This document shows, one piece after another, positions 1 through 7,200 of a DNA stretch of 64,000 bases. The notes under the pieces are model-generated. The model was given only the letters and a program-made list of their open reading frames with translations. It was not told where the DNA came from and made no database searches. Made by a program: the position numbers and the translations under genes. How positions within the stretch are numbered: position 1 is the first letter of the stretch; each line of letters begins with the position of its first letter. Origin of the DNA: Sphingopyxis sp. H053 (GTDB lineage Bacteria; Pseudomonadota; Alphaproteobacteria; Sphingomonadales; Sphingomonadaceae); NCBI RefSeq assembly GCF_001468225.1, contig NZ_LNRU01000011.1, forward strand, positions 94,554 through 158,553, read 5' to 3'.

Positions 1-1236
1 GATGCGATAGACGTTGCCGGGCAGCGACAGGTCGTCGGTGACCTTCACCGGCGGCACGACGAAGCCGAGTTCCTTCGACAATTGGCGGCGGATACCCGTG
101 ATGCGCGTCATCAACGGTGAGCCCTTGCGTTCGTCGACGAGGGTGACGAGCGCATAGCCGATCTCGAGCTGGCACGCGCTCGCGTCGCTGACGTCGGCCC
201 ATTCGATCAGCGACGGGTCGGGCGCGGGGGCGGCGGGTTCGGGCAGGTCGGCGACCGCGGCGGCGCTGCGGCGCAGCTGCCAGCCGATCCCGAAAGAGAG
301 CGCCGCGGCGGGCAGGATCAGCATCTGCGGCATCGCGGGAACGATCCCCAGGATGAAGAGGATGCCGCCGACCGCCATCCAGATGTTCGGCGAGGCGAAC
401 TGGCTGCCGATCTGGCCGCTGAGGTCGAAGGGCGAGGCGACGCGGGTGACGATCGCCGCGGCGGCGATCGACAGCAGCAGCGCCGGGATCTGCGCGACGA
501 GCGCGTCGCCGATCGCGAGCGTAATATAGGTGCTGCCCGCTTCGGAAAAGCTGAGCCCATGGCTGAAGATGCCGAGGATCAGCCCGCCGACGATATTGAC
601 GAACAGGATGAGAAGGCCGGCGACGGCGTCGCCCTTCACGAATTTCGACGCACCGTCCATCGAGCCGTAGAAATCAGCCTCGGTCGCGACTTCGACGCGG
701 CGCGCCTTGGCTTCTTCGGGGCTGAGCAGCCCGGCGTTGAGATCGGCGTCGATCGCCATCTGCTTGCCCGGCAAGGCGTCGAGGGTGAAGCGCGCCGACA
801 CTTCGGACACGCGGCCCGCGCCCTTGGTGATCACGATCAGGTTGATGATCATCAGGACGAAAAAGACGAACAGGCCGACGACATAGTCGCCGCCGATCAG
901 CACCTGGCCGAACGCCTCGATGACATGGCCCGCCGCCGCGGTGCCTTCGTGGCCGTGGACGAGCACGACGCGCGTCGAGGCGACGTTGAGCGCGAGCCGG
1001 AACAAGGTCGCGAGCAGCAACACGGTCGGGAAGGCCGAGAAATCGAGCGGTTTCGACGCCTGCAGCGCGACCATCAGGATCAAGAGGCTGATCATGATGT
1101 TCGCGACGAAACTGATGTCGAGGATCAACGGCGAGACCGGGATCACCATCAGCCCGACGACGATCAGCATCCCCGCGGGCAGCGCCGATATGCCGGCGAT
1201 GCGGCCGATGTTGGCCAGATTGAAGCCGCCGGTCAT
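1..1236 (-). CDS. flhA: flagellar export gate protein FlhA (5' part, cut by window edge)
   Basis: Inner-membrane component of the flagellar type III export gate; its cytoplasmic domain, mostly outside this window, docks chaperone-substrate complexes. The 412 N-terminal residues are present and the frame is open to base 1. Translation starts MTGGFNLANIGR and shows the hydrophobic membrane segments of the family with the conserved FHIPEP-type region: LFRLALNVASTR, then VGDYVVGLFVFFV-like stretches and DADLNAGLLSPEEAKARR. The ATG at 1236 overlaps the TGA of the upstream lytic transglycosylase gene by 4 bases, so the two are translationally coupled and probably transcribed from the sigma-54 site at 2092-2107. 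Family assignment is very secure; the remaining third lies beyond the window. Confidence 0.97.
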   Translation of the reverse strand, partial: MTGGFNLANIGRIAGISALPAGMLIVVGLMVIPVSPLILDISFVANIMISLLILMVALQASKPLDFSAFPTVLLLATLFRLALNVASTRVVLVHGHEGTAAAGHVIEAFGQVLIGGDYVVGLFVFFVLMIINLIVITKGAGRVSEVSARFTLDALPGKQMAIDADLNAGLLSPEEAKARRVEVATEADFYGSMDGASKFVKGDAVAGLLILFVNIVGGLILGIFSHGLSFSEAGSTYITLAIGDALVAQIPALLLSIAAAAIVTRVASPFDLSGQIGSQFASPNIWMAVGGILFILGIVPAMPQMLILPAAALSFGIGWQLRRSAAAVADLPEPAAPAPDPSLIEWADVSDASACQLEIGYALVTLVDERKGSPLMTRITGIRRQLSKELGFVVPPVKVTDDLSLPGNVYRI

Positions 1237-2060
1237 GCCGCGCCTCCCGAAAGCGACGCGAGCCGCCGATAGGCATCGGCGGCAAAGCCCATCGAGAGCT
1301 TCCTGGGCATAGGCTGGATATCCATCATCTGTAAGGGCGGGCGTCCGCCGCCATTGTTCGCGAGGCCGCTCGAACTGGTCGCCTCAGCGTGCCAGCCCGA
1401 GGGGGCGAAGGGCTTCATATTTTCGATCTTGCCGCCGTCCTCGAGCTTCACGCGAAAGCGATCGCGGATCTCGGCGAGGCTGCGCATGCTGCCGTCGGGG
1501 GCGTAAAAGACCGACCGGTTCGCGGCCGCGGCCTCGGGCATCATCGACGCGCCGGGCTGGTCGGGGTTGGTTTCGAGCGCGGTCAGGAATTTGGCGGCGC
1601 CGCCCGACCCGAGGAAATGCGCGAGATAGAGGTCGACGGGTTCGGCGCTGCGGCCGATCCGGCTTTCGATATAGTCGCGATTGTCGCCGGTCAGCGCGGC
1701 GGCCATGTTCGACGACGCCGTCGGATCGTCGCGGAGGTCGAGGATTTGCTGGCGGAGCGCGGGATCGGCGACCGTCAGCCGGCCCGACGCGTCGCGGCCG
1801 ATCGCATCGGCCGCCCAGGCGAGGCCATGGTTCGCGCCATGGCGGTCAAGCGTCGCGAGCCAGGTCTGCTTGGTGAACTGATACAGGCCGCGCGCCGACG
1901 AGGTCTGCGCCTTTGCGGTCGGATTATAGCCGCTTTCGACGCGCGCGACGTCGAACAGATAATCGAAATCAATCCCCGAACGCGCCGACGCATTCTGCAC
2001 CGCGTCCATCACGGGAGCGGCGATGCGGGTCGAACCCCGTGGATTGTTGATTGCGTTCAT
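1233..2060 (-). CDS. flagellar-locus lytic transglycosylase (SLT domain, no signal peptide)
   Basis: A 275-residue protein with a Slt-type lytic transglycosylase domain in its N-terminal two thirds. The catalytic glutamate is E42 in the motif VARVESGYNP, followed by the SARGLYQFTKQTW block typical of the family. It probably opens peptidoglycan for the flagellar rod: the FlgJ in this window (8961-9278) is only the rod-binding half and has no muramidase domain. In Rhodobacter sphaeroides the separate enzyme SltF does this work. Unlike SltF, this N-terminus (MNAINNPRGSTRI) is polar and has no Sec signal peptide, so export by the flagellar apparatus is possible (inference). It overlaps flhA by 4 bases and follows a sigma-54 promoter. 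Confidence 0.88.
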   Translation of the reverse strand: MNAINNPRGSTRIAAPVMDAVQNASARSGIDFDYLFDVARVESGYNPTAKAQTSSARGLYQFTKQTWLATLDRHGANHGLAWAADAIGRDASGRLTVADPALRQQILDLRDDPTASSNMAAALTGDNRDYIESRIGRSAEPVDLYLAHFLGSGGAAKFLTALETNPDQPGASMMPEAAAANRSVFYAPDGSMRSLAEIRDRFRVKLEDGGKIENMKPFAPSGWHAEATSSSGLANNGGGRPPLQMMDIQPMPRKLSMGFAADAYRRLASLSGGAA

Positions 2061-2091
2061 ACTGTTGGTTCCGCTTGTTCAGCAGACCAAA

Positions 2092-2107
2092 AGCAATCAT
2101 CGTGCCA
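2092..2107 (-). promoter_or_regulatory. sigma-54 promoter of the transglycosylase-flhA unit
   Basis: On the minus strand the sequence reads TGGCACGATGATTGCT, matching TGGCACG-N4-TTGCW exactly at the -24 GG and -12 GC. It lies 32 bases before the transglycosylase ATG at 2060. Confidence 0.85.
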
Positions 2108-2139
2108 TTTCGCAGAAACGGCGGGAAATTATGTGGTTA

Positions 2140-2448
2140 TCAGTAGCTTAAAGCCGCCCCACGCGGACGGGTGCCGCGGATTTCGTGGCTCTTGTCAATC
2201 CTCTGACGCGTCCAGTTCTTCAGGATATTGACGCGCATCGCGGCGGCTTCGAGCTGGCTGAGCGTCTTCCCGATCAGCGCGCGGGCGCGATGCTCGCTGC
2301 CTGCGGGGATGTTCGCGCCGCGAAACAGGATCACCGCGGTCGCGAGCTCCTCGGTCGCTGCGATGATCGCACCGGCGTCATGCCCGTCGAGCGCACCCAC
2401 CAATATTGCCAGTCGCGATTCAATTTCTTCCATCTGCGCCAGCATCAT
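2140..2448 (-). CDS. small flagellar protein, probable FlgN-type chaperone
   Basis: A 102-residue, largely helical protein (MEEIESRLAILVGALDG... LSQLEAAAMRVNILKNWTRQRID). It begins at an ATG overlapping the flgM stop by 4 bases. Position after flgM, size and helical composition fit FlgN, the export chaperone for the hook-filament junction proteins FlgK and FlgL, and the flgM-flgN order is standard. Sequence similarity to FlgN is not strong enough to be decisive by eye, so the name is an inference from context. The closing TRQRIDKSH stretch is basic. A second in-frame ATG at 2445 is an alternative start. Confidence 0.6.
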   Translation of the reverse strand: MMLAQMEEIESRLAILVGALDGHDAGAIIAATEELATAVILFRGANIPAGSEHRARALIGKTLSQLEAAAMRVNILKNWTRQRIDKSHEIRGTRPRGAALSY

Positions 2449-2741
2449 TCGGCCCCGCTATGGAAATCGAGCATCGCGCTCGCGATGATCGCGGGATGCA
2501 CGCCATAGCTGCCGTTGGCGATCGCGGTGCGCAGCGATGCGACGCGCGCGATGTCGACCGGCGGCGCCTGGTCGGCGAGGCTGCCCGCGAGGCGGGTCAG
2601 GCGCGCGGTCGGCAGATTGTCCTGCGCCGGCTGGAGCTGCGCCGGGGCGCGCATCGCGGTCGCCGCTTCGCTGGCGACCCTGCGCAGCGGGCCGGCACGG
2701 CCGATGCCGCCGACTGGTCCGATCTTGCTGTCACCCGACAT
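2445..2741 (-). CDS. flgM: anti-sigma-28 factor FlgM
   Basis: A 98-residue FlgM. The C-terminal half carries the family signature PPVDIARVASLRTAIANGSY followed by GVHPAIIASAMLDF, the helices that bind sigma-28 (FliA). FlgM holds FliA inactive until the hook-basal body is finished and is then exported. The start at 2741 (MSGDSKIG) is preferred over an upstream in-frame ATG at 2753 because GGAGG lies 5 bases before it. A sigma-28-like promoter at 2795-2821 suggests feedback expression of the class found in enterobacteria. Classical alphaproteobacterial systems such as that of Caulobacter lack FlgM/FliA, so its presence is informative. Confidence 0.92.
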   Translation of the reverse strand: MSGDSKIGPVGGIGRAGPLRRVASEAATAMRAPAQLQPAQDNLPTARLTRLAGSLADQAPPVDIARVASLRTAIANGSYGVHPAIIASAMLDFHSGAE

Positions 2742-2794
2742 AAAAGCCTCCATCCGGTGCCGTCAGAAAAGTGACGACGCGGTTCACGAAGGCT

Positions 2795-2821
2795 TTAACG
2801 GACGCGGTTTCGATCGTTTAA
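2795..2821 (-). promoter_or_regulatory. sigma-28-like promoter of flgM
   Basis: On the minus strand TTAA, 15 bases, then TCCGTTAA; compare the enterobacterial TAAA-N15-GCCGATAA. The same spacing and CCGTTA core recur before motA, fliD and fliC. The -10 lies about 54 bases before the flgM start. Confidence 0.6.
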
Positions 2822-2850
2822 GGCGGCTCGCCGCAAAAAAGACAAAAGAA

Positions 2851-2887
2851 AGGCCCGGCGCCGTCGGAAAGCCGACAGTCCGGGCCT
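2851..2887 (-). terminator. rho-independent terminator after flgA
   Basis: AGGCCCGG (2851-2858) pairs with CCGGGCCT (2880-2887), with an inner CGTCGG/CCGAC stem. On the minus strand the hairpin is followed by a T-rich run (complement of 2834-2850). It separates flgA from flgM. Confidence 0.8.
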
Positions 2888-2910
2888 GGTCCGAGGGTAA
2901 GCGAGGGTAA

Positions 2911-3432
2911 TCAGTCTTGCAGTTTCGCGCGGCCGGCTCCGGTGACGGTAGCGCTGAGCGTCGATTTGGCGTCGGCGCCACGCAGTGCAATCGTCTCGCC
3001 GACGCGGCCGTCCTGCGTCGCGATGGCGGCGTAGCTGATCGAATAGGTTTCGGTTTCGATCGTCACGCGGACATTGTCGCCGCGGCGGATGACGGGCGCG
3101 CTTGCCGCGGGGCGGGCGAAGCTCGCCGCGACCGGCGATGCACCGGCGGGGGCGGTCATCGGCACGCGCAGGCGCCAGCCGAGCGAGGCGCAGCGCACCG
3201 CGAGCGTCTGGGCGTCGAGTGCGGTTACCGATGCCTGTTCGGGGCAGCGCGCCAGCTTGATGCGGCGGTCGACCGGGGTCGCGTTCCGCCCCATGGCGTT
3301 GGCGACCATGTCGGTCAGTACGTCGATCGTCTGCCAATCCTCATTGCCCTGCTGCGCCTCTGCCGCGATCGGCGCGGCGAGCGAAAGGGTGGCGGCGCAT
3401 GCGGCGAGCCGCGCGAGAATGTTACGGGACAA
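2911..3432 (-). CDS. flgA: flagellar P-ring assembly chaperone FlgA
   Basis: Periplasmic chaperone that helps FlgI assemble the P ring. A 173-residue protein with signal peptide (SRNILARLAACAATLSLAAPIAAEAQQG, quoted in two overlapping parts: SRNILARLAACAATLSLAAP and AAPIAAEAQQG) and a C-terminal SAF domain (PVIRRGDNVRVTIETETYSI ... GETIALRGADAKSTLSATVTG). The likely start is a TTG at 3432, with AAGGAG 7 bases upstream on the minus strand; an ATG in that RBS is out of frame and stops after five codons, and upstream in-frame starts would lie before the sigma-54 promoter. Divergent from flgB; ends before a clear terminator. Confidence 0.88.
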   Translation of the reverse strand: MSRNILARLAACAATLSLAAPIAAEAQQGNEDWQTIDVLTDMVANAMGRNATPVDRRIKLARCPEQASVTALDAQTLAVRCASLGWRLRVPMTAPAGASPVAASFARPAASAPVIRRGDNVRVTIETETYSISYAAIATQDGRVGETIALRGADAKSTLSATVTGAGRAKLQD

Positions 3433-3471
3433 GGTCCATCTCCTTCGGTCCAAAATGGTCGCCCGATAAAC

Positions 3472-3487
3472 TGCAGGAAGCGTGCCA
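3472..3487 (-). promoter_or_regulatory. sigma-54 promoter of flgA
   Basis: Minus strand TGGCACGCTTCCTGCA: perfect -24 element and one mismatch (CTGC for TTGC) at -12. It lies 40 bases before the flgA start, which supports the TTG start at 3432. Confidence 0.78.
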
Positions 3488-3607
3488 GTCGCGGTTTGGT
3501 GCGCGGTTTTGCGGGCCGTGTGCGGCGTCGTCAGATTTTTGACGAGCCACACGCGCCGCAGACGTTGATCCAAATTAAACAACTGAAAAATATGAATAAT
3601 CATGGTT

Positions 3608-3623
3608 TGGCACGGCCATTGCA
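3608..3623 (+). promoter_or_regulatory. sigma-54 promoter of the flgB operon
   Basis: TGGCACGGCCATTGCA, an exact match to TGGCACG-N4-TTGCA, about 90 bases upstream of flgB. The stretch between the two divergent sigma-54 sites (3488-3607) is unusually AT-rich and is the natural place for activator binding. Confidence 0.9.
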
Positions 3624-3713
3624 TCATGTCTTGGTGTTTTTCCGCGCGTCCGTGCCAACCGGCCGGATCCCGGTGAAAGCCCCGTCGCCGGAGGCGACAA
3701 GCGAAGGAATGTG

Positions 3714-4055
3714 ATGATGGCATCCGAGAAACTCTTTGGCCTACACGCCACCGCGCTGCAGCTGCGCAGCCAGCGCATGATGATGCTCGCGTCGAACATC
3801 GCGAACGCCGCGACGCCGGGTTACAAGGCGCGCGATATCGATTTCGCCAAGGCGCTCGACCTTGCGCAGCAGGGCGGCTCGACCGAGGGCGCGATCAGCT
3901 ATCGCGTCCCCGTCCAGGCGTCGCTCGACGGCAATACCGTCGAGATGGCGACCGAGCAGACCGCGTACGCCGAAAATGCGCTCGCCTATCGTTCGAGCCT
4001 CTCGTTCCTCAGCGGGCGCATCAACACGCTGTCGCGTGCGCTCAAGGGCGAATGA
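3714..4055 (+). CDS. flgB: flagellar proximal rod protein FlgB
   Basis: Rod subunit of the basal body, exported by the flagellar type III system. 113 residues, the usual short length for FlgB. It has the rod-family N-terminal block (ALQLRSQRMMMLASNIANAATPGYKARDIDF) seen here as LRSQRMMMLASNIANAATPG and a helical C-terminus (YRSSLSFLSGRINTLSRALKG). AAGGA at 3704-3708 could serve ATG 3714 or ATG 3717; a GTG at 3711 is also in frame. First gene of a ten-gene rightward operon driven by the sigma-54 site at 3608. The stop overlaps the flgC start. Confidence 0.95.
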   Translation: MMASEKLFGLHATALQLRSQRMMMLASNIANAATPGYKARDIDFAKALDLAQQGGSTEGAISYRVPVQASLDGNTVEMATEQTAYAENALAYRSSLSFLSGRINTLSRALKGE

Positions 4056-4462
4056 CGATGAACGGCAATTTCTCCGTCTTCGACATCAGCGGCCGCGCGA
4101 TGTCGGCGCAGCTCGTCCGATTGAACACCACCGCGTCGAACCTCGCCAATGCGGGAACGGTCGCGGGCAGCGAGGCGGGCGCCTTCCGCTCGCTGAAGCC
4201 CGTCTTTCGCACGGTGATGGACGATCATGGCCGCGCGACGGTGCAGATCGACCAGGTCACGACCTCGAAAATGGCGCCCTCGAAACGCCACGATCCGTCG
4301 AACCCGCTCGCCGATGCCGACGGCAACGTCTGGGAAGCCGCGGTCGATAGCGCCGCCGAGCTGGTCGAGATGGTCGAGACCGCACGCCAATATCAAAACA
4401 ACGTCCAGGTCCTCGAAACCGCGAAGGGCCTGATCAACGAAACCCTCAGGATGGGACAGTAA
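4052..4462 (+). CDS. flgC: flagellar proximal rod protein FlgC
   Basis: Rod subunit, 136 residues (134 if the ATG at 4058, better spaced from AAGGG at 4044-4048, is used). The N-terminus ISGRAMSAQLVRLNTTASNL followed by ANAGTVAGSE is close in style to the FlgC of gammaproteobacterial polar flagella and unlike the ISASGLRAQ type usual in native alphaproteobacterial flagella. The C-terminus keeps VEMVETARQYQNNVQVLETA and ends TLRMGQ, typical of FlgC. The start overlaps the flgB stop (ATGA). Confidence 0.95.
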   Translation: MTMNGNFSVFDISGRAMSAQLVRLNTTASNLANAGTVAGSEAGAFRSLKPVFRTVMDDHGRATVQIDQVTTSKMAPSKRHDPSNPLADADGNVWEAAVDSAAELVEMVETARQYQNNVQVLETAKGLINETLRMGQ

Positions 4463-4463
4463 A

Positions 4464-4766
4464 ATGAGCGTCAACAGCATCACCAACAATAGCAATCCGG
4501 TGTTCCAGCCCAAGGGCGGCAAGCAGATGGATCAGGGCGACTTCATGCGCCTGATGACCGCCCAACTGTCGCAGCAGGATCCGTTCAACCCGGTCGATAA
4601 CCAGCAGATGGTTGCCCAGATGGCGCAATTCTCGAGCCTCGCCGGGATCAGCGAGACGAACACGGTGCTCTCGAAGATTTCGGAGCAGCTCACCGCGCAG
4701 ACCCAGCTGCTCAAGGACATCAAGGCGGCAACACCGGCGCCCACGCCGACGCCGCCCACCACTTAA
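4464..4766 (+). CDS. flgD: hook-capping protein FlgD, short form
   Basis: FlgD caps the growing hook. This copy has 100 residues and retains only the conserved N-terminal region (FMRLMTAQLSQQDPFNPVDN, then QQMVAQMAQFSSLAGISETN). It ends in a Pro/Thr tail (APTPTPPTT). Typical FlgD proteins exceed 200 residues and carry tudor-like and Fn3-like domains after this region; here flgE begins only 30 bases after the stop, so there is no room for a frameshifted remainder. Minimal FlgD proteins do occur, so it is likely functional. Confidence 0.9.
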   Translation: MSVNSITNNSNPVFQPKGGKQMDQGDFMRLMTAQLSQQDPFNPVDNQQMVAQMAQFSSLAGISETNTVLSKISEQLTAQTQLLKDIKAATPAPTPTPPTT

Positions 4767-4795
4767 GCTCCCCACCTTTCAGGAAGGATTAGTCC

Positions 4796-5623
4796 ATGTC
4801 ATTCTATACTTCGCTTTCGGGCCTCAAGGGCGCGCAGACCGACATGTCGGTCATCTCGAACAATATCGCGAACGCCGGCGCGATCGGCTTCAAGCGCAGC
4901 AAGGCGCAGTTCGGCGATATCTTCGCGTCGTCACCGACGCAGTCGACGAAGATGATCGCGGGTCAGGGCACGCGCCTCAACGGCATTACCCAGCAGTTCA
5001 CGCAGGGCTCGTACGAAGCGAGCGAAAAGACGCTCGACCTCGCGATCGTCGGCGAGGGCATGTTCATCGTGAAGGGCGAGCCGCCGCGCGAAGCCATCTC
5101 CTATACGCGTAACGGGTCGTTCGAACCCACCCCCGACCGTTATGTCATCGATTCGACGGGCGCGAAGCTTCAACTTCTGCCGATCGATGCGAACGGCAAT
5201 GTCACGAACAACACGCTCGCCGGCGCCTTCGACCTCCGCCTGCCCGCGGGTGCGCCGACCGATCCGGCCTCGGGGCTCGTCAACGTCACGATCGGCCTCG
5301 ACGGCCTCGTCACCGCGACCTTTGCGAATGGTGAAGACCAGAAGCTCGGCAAGGTCGCGATGGCGACCTTCCCGACGATGTCGGGCCTGCGCCCGACCGG
5401 CGACGCGCATTGGCAGTCGACGGGCGAAAGCGGCCCGCCGACGATCGACGCCGCGACCAACGGCCCGATGGGCGCGGTCCGCTCGGGCGCGCTCGAGCGC
5501 TCGAACGTCGATATCACCGAGGAACTGGTGATGTTGATGGCGGCGCAGCGCAATTTCCAGGCGAATGCCAAGGCGATCGAGGGCGCGTCGCAGCTGACCC
5601 AGACGATCATCGGCATGCGCTGA
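4796..5623 (+). CDS. flgE: flagellar hook protein FlgE (short)
   Basis: Structural subunit of the hook. 275 residues with the rod/hook N-terminal block (MSFYTSLSGLKGAQTDMSVI, then SNNIANAGAIGFKRS) and the C-terminal block (NVDITEELVMLMAAQRNFQA, then NAKAIEGASQLTQTIIGMR). It is short for FlgE, often 400 residues or more, so the surface domains between the helical ends are reduced. Order flgD-flgE-flgF and the conserved ends support hook rather than rod identity. AGGAAGG lies 10-16 bases before the ATG. Confidence 0.9.
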   Translation: MSFYTSLSGLKGAQTDMSVISNNIANAGAIGFKRSKAQFGDIFASSPTQSTKMIAGQGTRLNGITQQFTQGSYEASEKTLDLAIVGEGMFIVKGEPPREAISYTRNGSFEPTPDRYVIDSTGAKLQLLPIDANGNVTNNTLAGAFDLRLPAGAPTDPASGLVNVTIGLDGLVTATFANGEDQKLGKVAMATFPTMSGLRPTGDAHWQSTGESGPPTIDAATNGPMGAVRSGALERSNVDITEELVMLMAAQRNFQANAKAIEGASQLTQTIIGMR

Positions 5624-5658
5624 CGAACCGCTGACCGCCGCCTGCCGGGAGATTATCG

Positions 5659-6402
5659 ATGGACCGCCTTATCTATACCAGCCTCGCCGCGATGCGGGGC
5701 AGCATGTCCCGGCAGACGGCGATCGCCAACAATCTGGCGAACGCCCAGACGCCGGGCTTCCGCGCCGACATGGCGAGCGCGCAGTCGCTGTGGCTCGACG
5801 GCGACGGGCTCGATGCGCGCGCCATGTCGTCCGAAGAAGTGCTCGGCGCCGATATGAGGGCGGGCACCGTCACCCAGACGGGGCGCGACCTCGACATCGC
5901 GATGCAGGGCGATGCGCTGCTCGTGGTGCAGGCGAAGAATGGCGAAGAAGCCTATACGCGGCGCGGCGATCTGCAGATTTCGCCCAGCGGGCTGCTCACC
6001 ACCGGCGACGGCAATCCCGTGCAGGGCGGCCAGGGACCGGTGACGATCCCGCCCGCCGACGCGATCACGATCGACCAGGAAGGCCGTGTGTGGATCGTGC
6101 CGCAGGGCGGCGATCCCGAAAATCCGCAGGAGGTCGACCGGCTGCGGCTTGCGACCCCGACGGGGTCGGACATCGCCAAGGGGCTCGACGGCCTGTTCCG
6201 CGTGAAGGGCGGGGGCATATTGCCCGACGATCCCGAAGCGCGGCTTCTGACCCGCTCGATCGAAGGATCGAACGTCACCGCAACCGCTGCGCTCGTCGAG
6301 ATGATCGAGGCGAGCCGCAGCTGGGACACCCAATTGAAGATGATCGGCGACGTGCGCGACATGGACAGCGCAACCGCCAATCTGATGCAGCTTCCCCGTT
6401 AA
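5659..6402 (+). CDS. flgF: flagellar proximal rod protein FlgF
   Basis: Rod subunit of 247 residues. The start MDRLIYTSLAAMRGSMSRQT is diagnostic for FlgF, followed by AIANNLANAQTPGFRADM. The central hook-basal-body domain contains LDIAMQGDALLVVQAKNGEE and YTRRGDLQI; the C-terminus has EGSNVTATAALVEMIEASRS. GGGAGATT precedes the ATG. Placed between flgE and flgG as in most flagellar operons. Confidence 0.95.
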   Translation: MDRLIYTSLAAMRGSMSRQTAIANNLANAQTPGFRADMASAQSLWLDGDGLDARAMSSEEVLGADMRAGTVTQTGRDLDIAMQGDALLVVQAKNGEEAYTRRGDLQISPSGLLTTGDGNPVQGGQGPVTIPPADAITIDQEGRVWIVPQGGDPENPQEVDRLRLATPTGSDIAKGLDGLFRVKGGGILPDDPEARLLTRSIEGSNVTATAALVEMIEASRSWDTQLKMIGDVRDMDSATANLMQLPR

Positions 6403-6414
6403 GGAGATTATGAA

Positions 6415-7200
6415 ATGAGTATCGGTGCCTTGCACGTCGCGCGGACCGGTCTGGATGCCCAGGGCTTCCGGATGCAGGTGATCGCCAACAACCTCGCCAA
6501 CGTCAACACCACGGGCTTCAAGCGCGACCGCGCGAGCTTCGAGACGCTGAGCTATCAGATGATGACCGCGCCGGGTGCGCCGTCGACGGCGGAAAACCGC
6601 TATGCGACCGGTCTCAACCTCGGCACCGGCGTCGCGCTCAACGGCACTGCGCGCATGGATACGCAGGGCACCTTCCAGGCGACGGGCAACGGGCTCGACG
6701 TCGCGATCGACGGCGCCGGCTATTTCCAGGTCGAGATGCCCGACGGGCGCACCGGCTATACCCGCGCGGGCAATTTCGGCCGCTCGCCCGACGGCACGAT
6801 CGTGACCTCGGACGGCAAGCCGATGACGCCGGCGATCCAGATTCCCGAAGATGCCAGCAATGTGACGATCGGGCTCGACGGCACCGTGTCGGCGACCGGT
6901 GCCGACGGCACCGCGCTCGACCTCGGGCGGATCGAGATCGCGCGCTTCGCCAACCCGGCGGGCTTGCAGGCGATCGGCGGCAATATGCTCGTCGAGACGC
7001 AGGCATCGGGCGCGCCGCTGGCCGGCGGTGCGGGCGAGGAAGGCCGCGGCACGCTGCGCGGCGGGATGCTCGAGGGATCGAACGTCAATGTCGTCGAGGA
7101 ACTCGTCGACATGATCGAGACGCAGCGCGCCTATGAGGTCAATTCGAAGATGATCTCGGCCACCGACGAGATGATGAAAAATGCCTCGCAGACTCTCTAA
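6415..7200 (+). CDS. flgG: flagellar distal rod protein FlgG
   Basis: Distal rod subunit of 261 residues, the standard FlgG length. N-terminus MSIGALHVARTGLDAQGFRM, then VIANNLANVNTTGFKRDRA; central VAIDGAGYFQVEMPDGRTGY and TRAGNFGRSPDG; C-terminus LEGSNVNVVEELVDMIETQR and AYEVNSKMISATDEM. All are canonical. AAGGAGATT lies just before the ATG. The last 20 bases overlap the start of flgH. Confidence 0.97.
   Translation: MSIGALHVARTGLDAQGFRMQVIANNLANVNTTGFKRDRASFETLSYQMMTAPGAPSTAENRYATGLNLGTGVALNGTARMDTQGTFQATGNGLDVAIDGAGYFQVEMPDGRTGYTRAGNFGRSPDGTIVTSDGKPMTPAIQIPEDASNVTIGLDGTVSATGADGTALDLGRIEIARFANPAGLQAIGGNMLVETQASGAPLAGGAGEEGRGTLRGGMLEGSNVNVVEELVDMIETQRAYEVNSKMISATDEMMKNASQTL

Noticed and set aside
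559..1272. 237-residue plus-strand open frame opposite flhA
   Set aside because: Extreme Asp/Arg/Glu/His composition and no recognisable domain; it is the antisense shadow of flhA, which is conserved over the same bases.
4464..4795. Frameshift truncating flgD
   Set aside because: Only 30 bases follow the stop before flgE, and no FlgD C-terminal motif is seen in any frame; the short form looks genuine.
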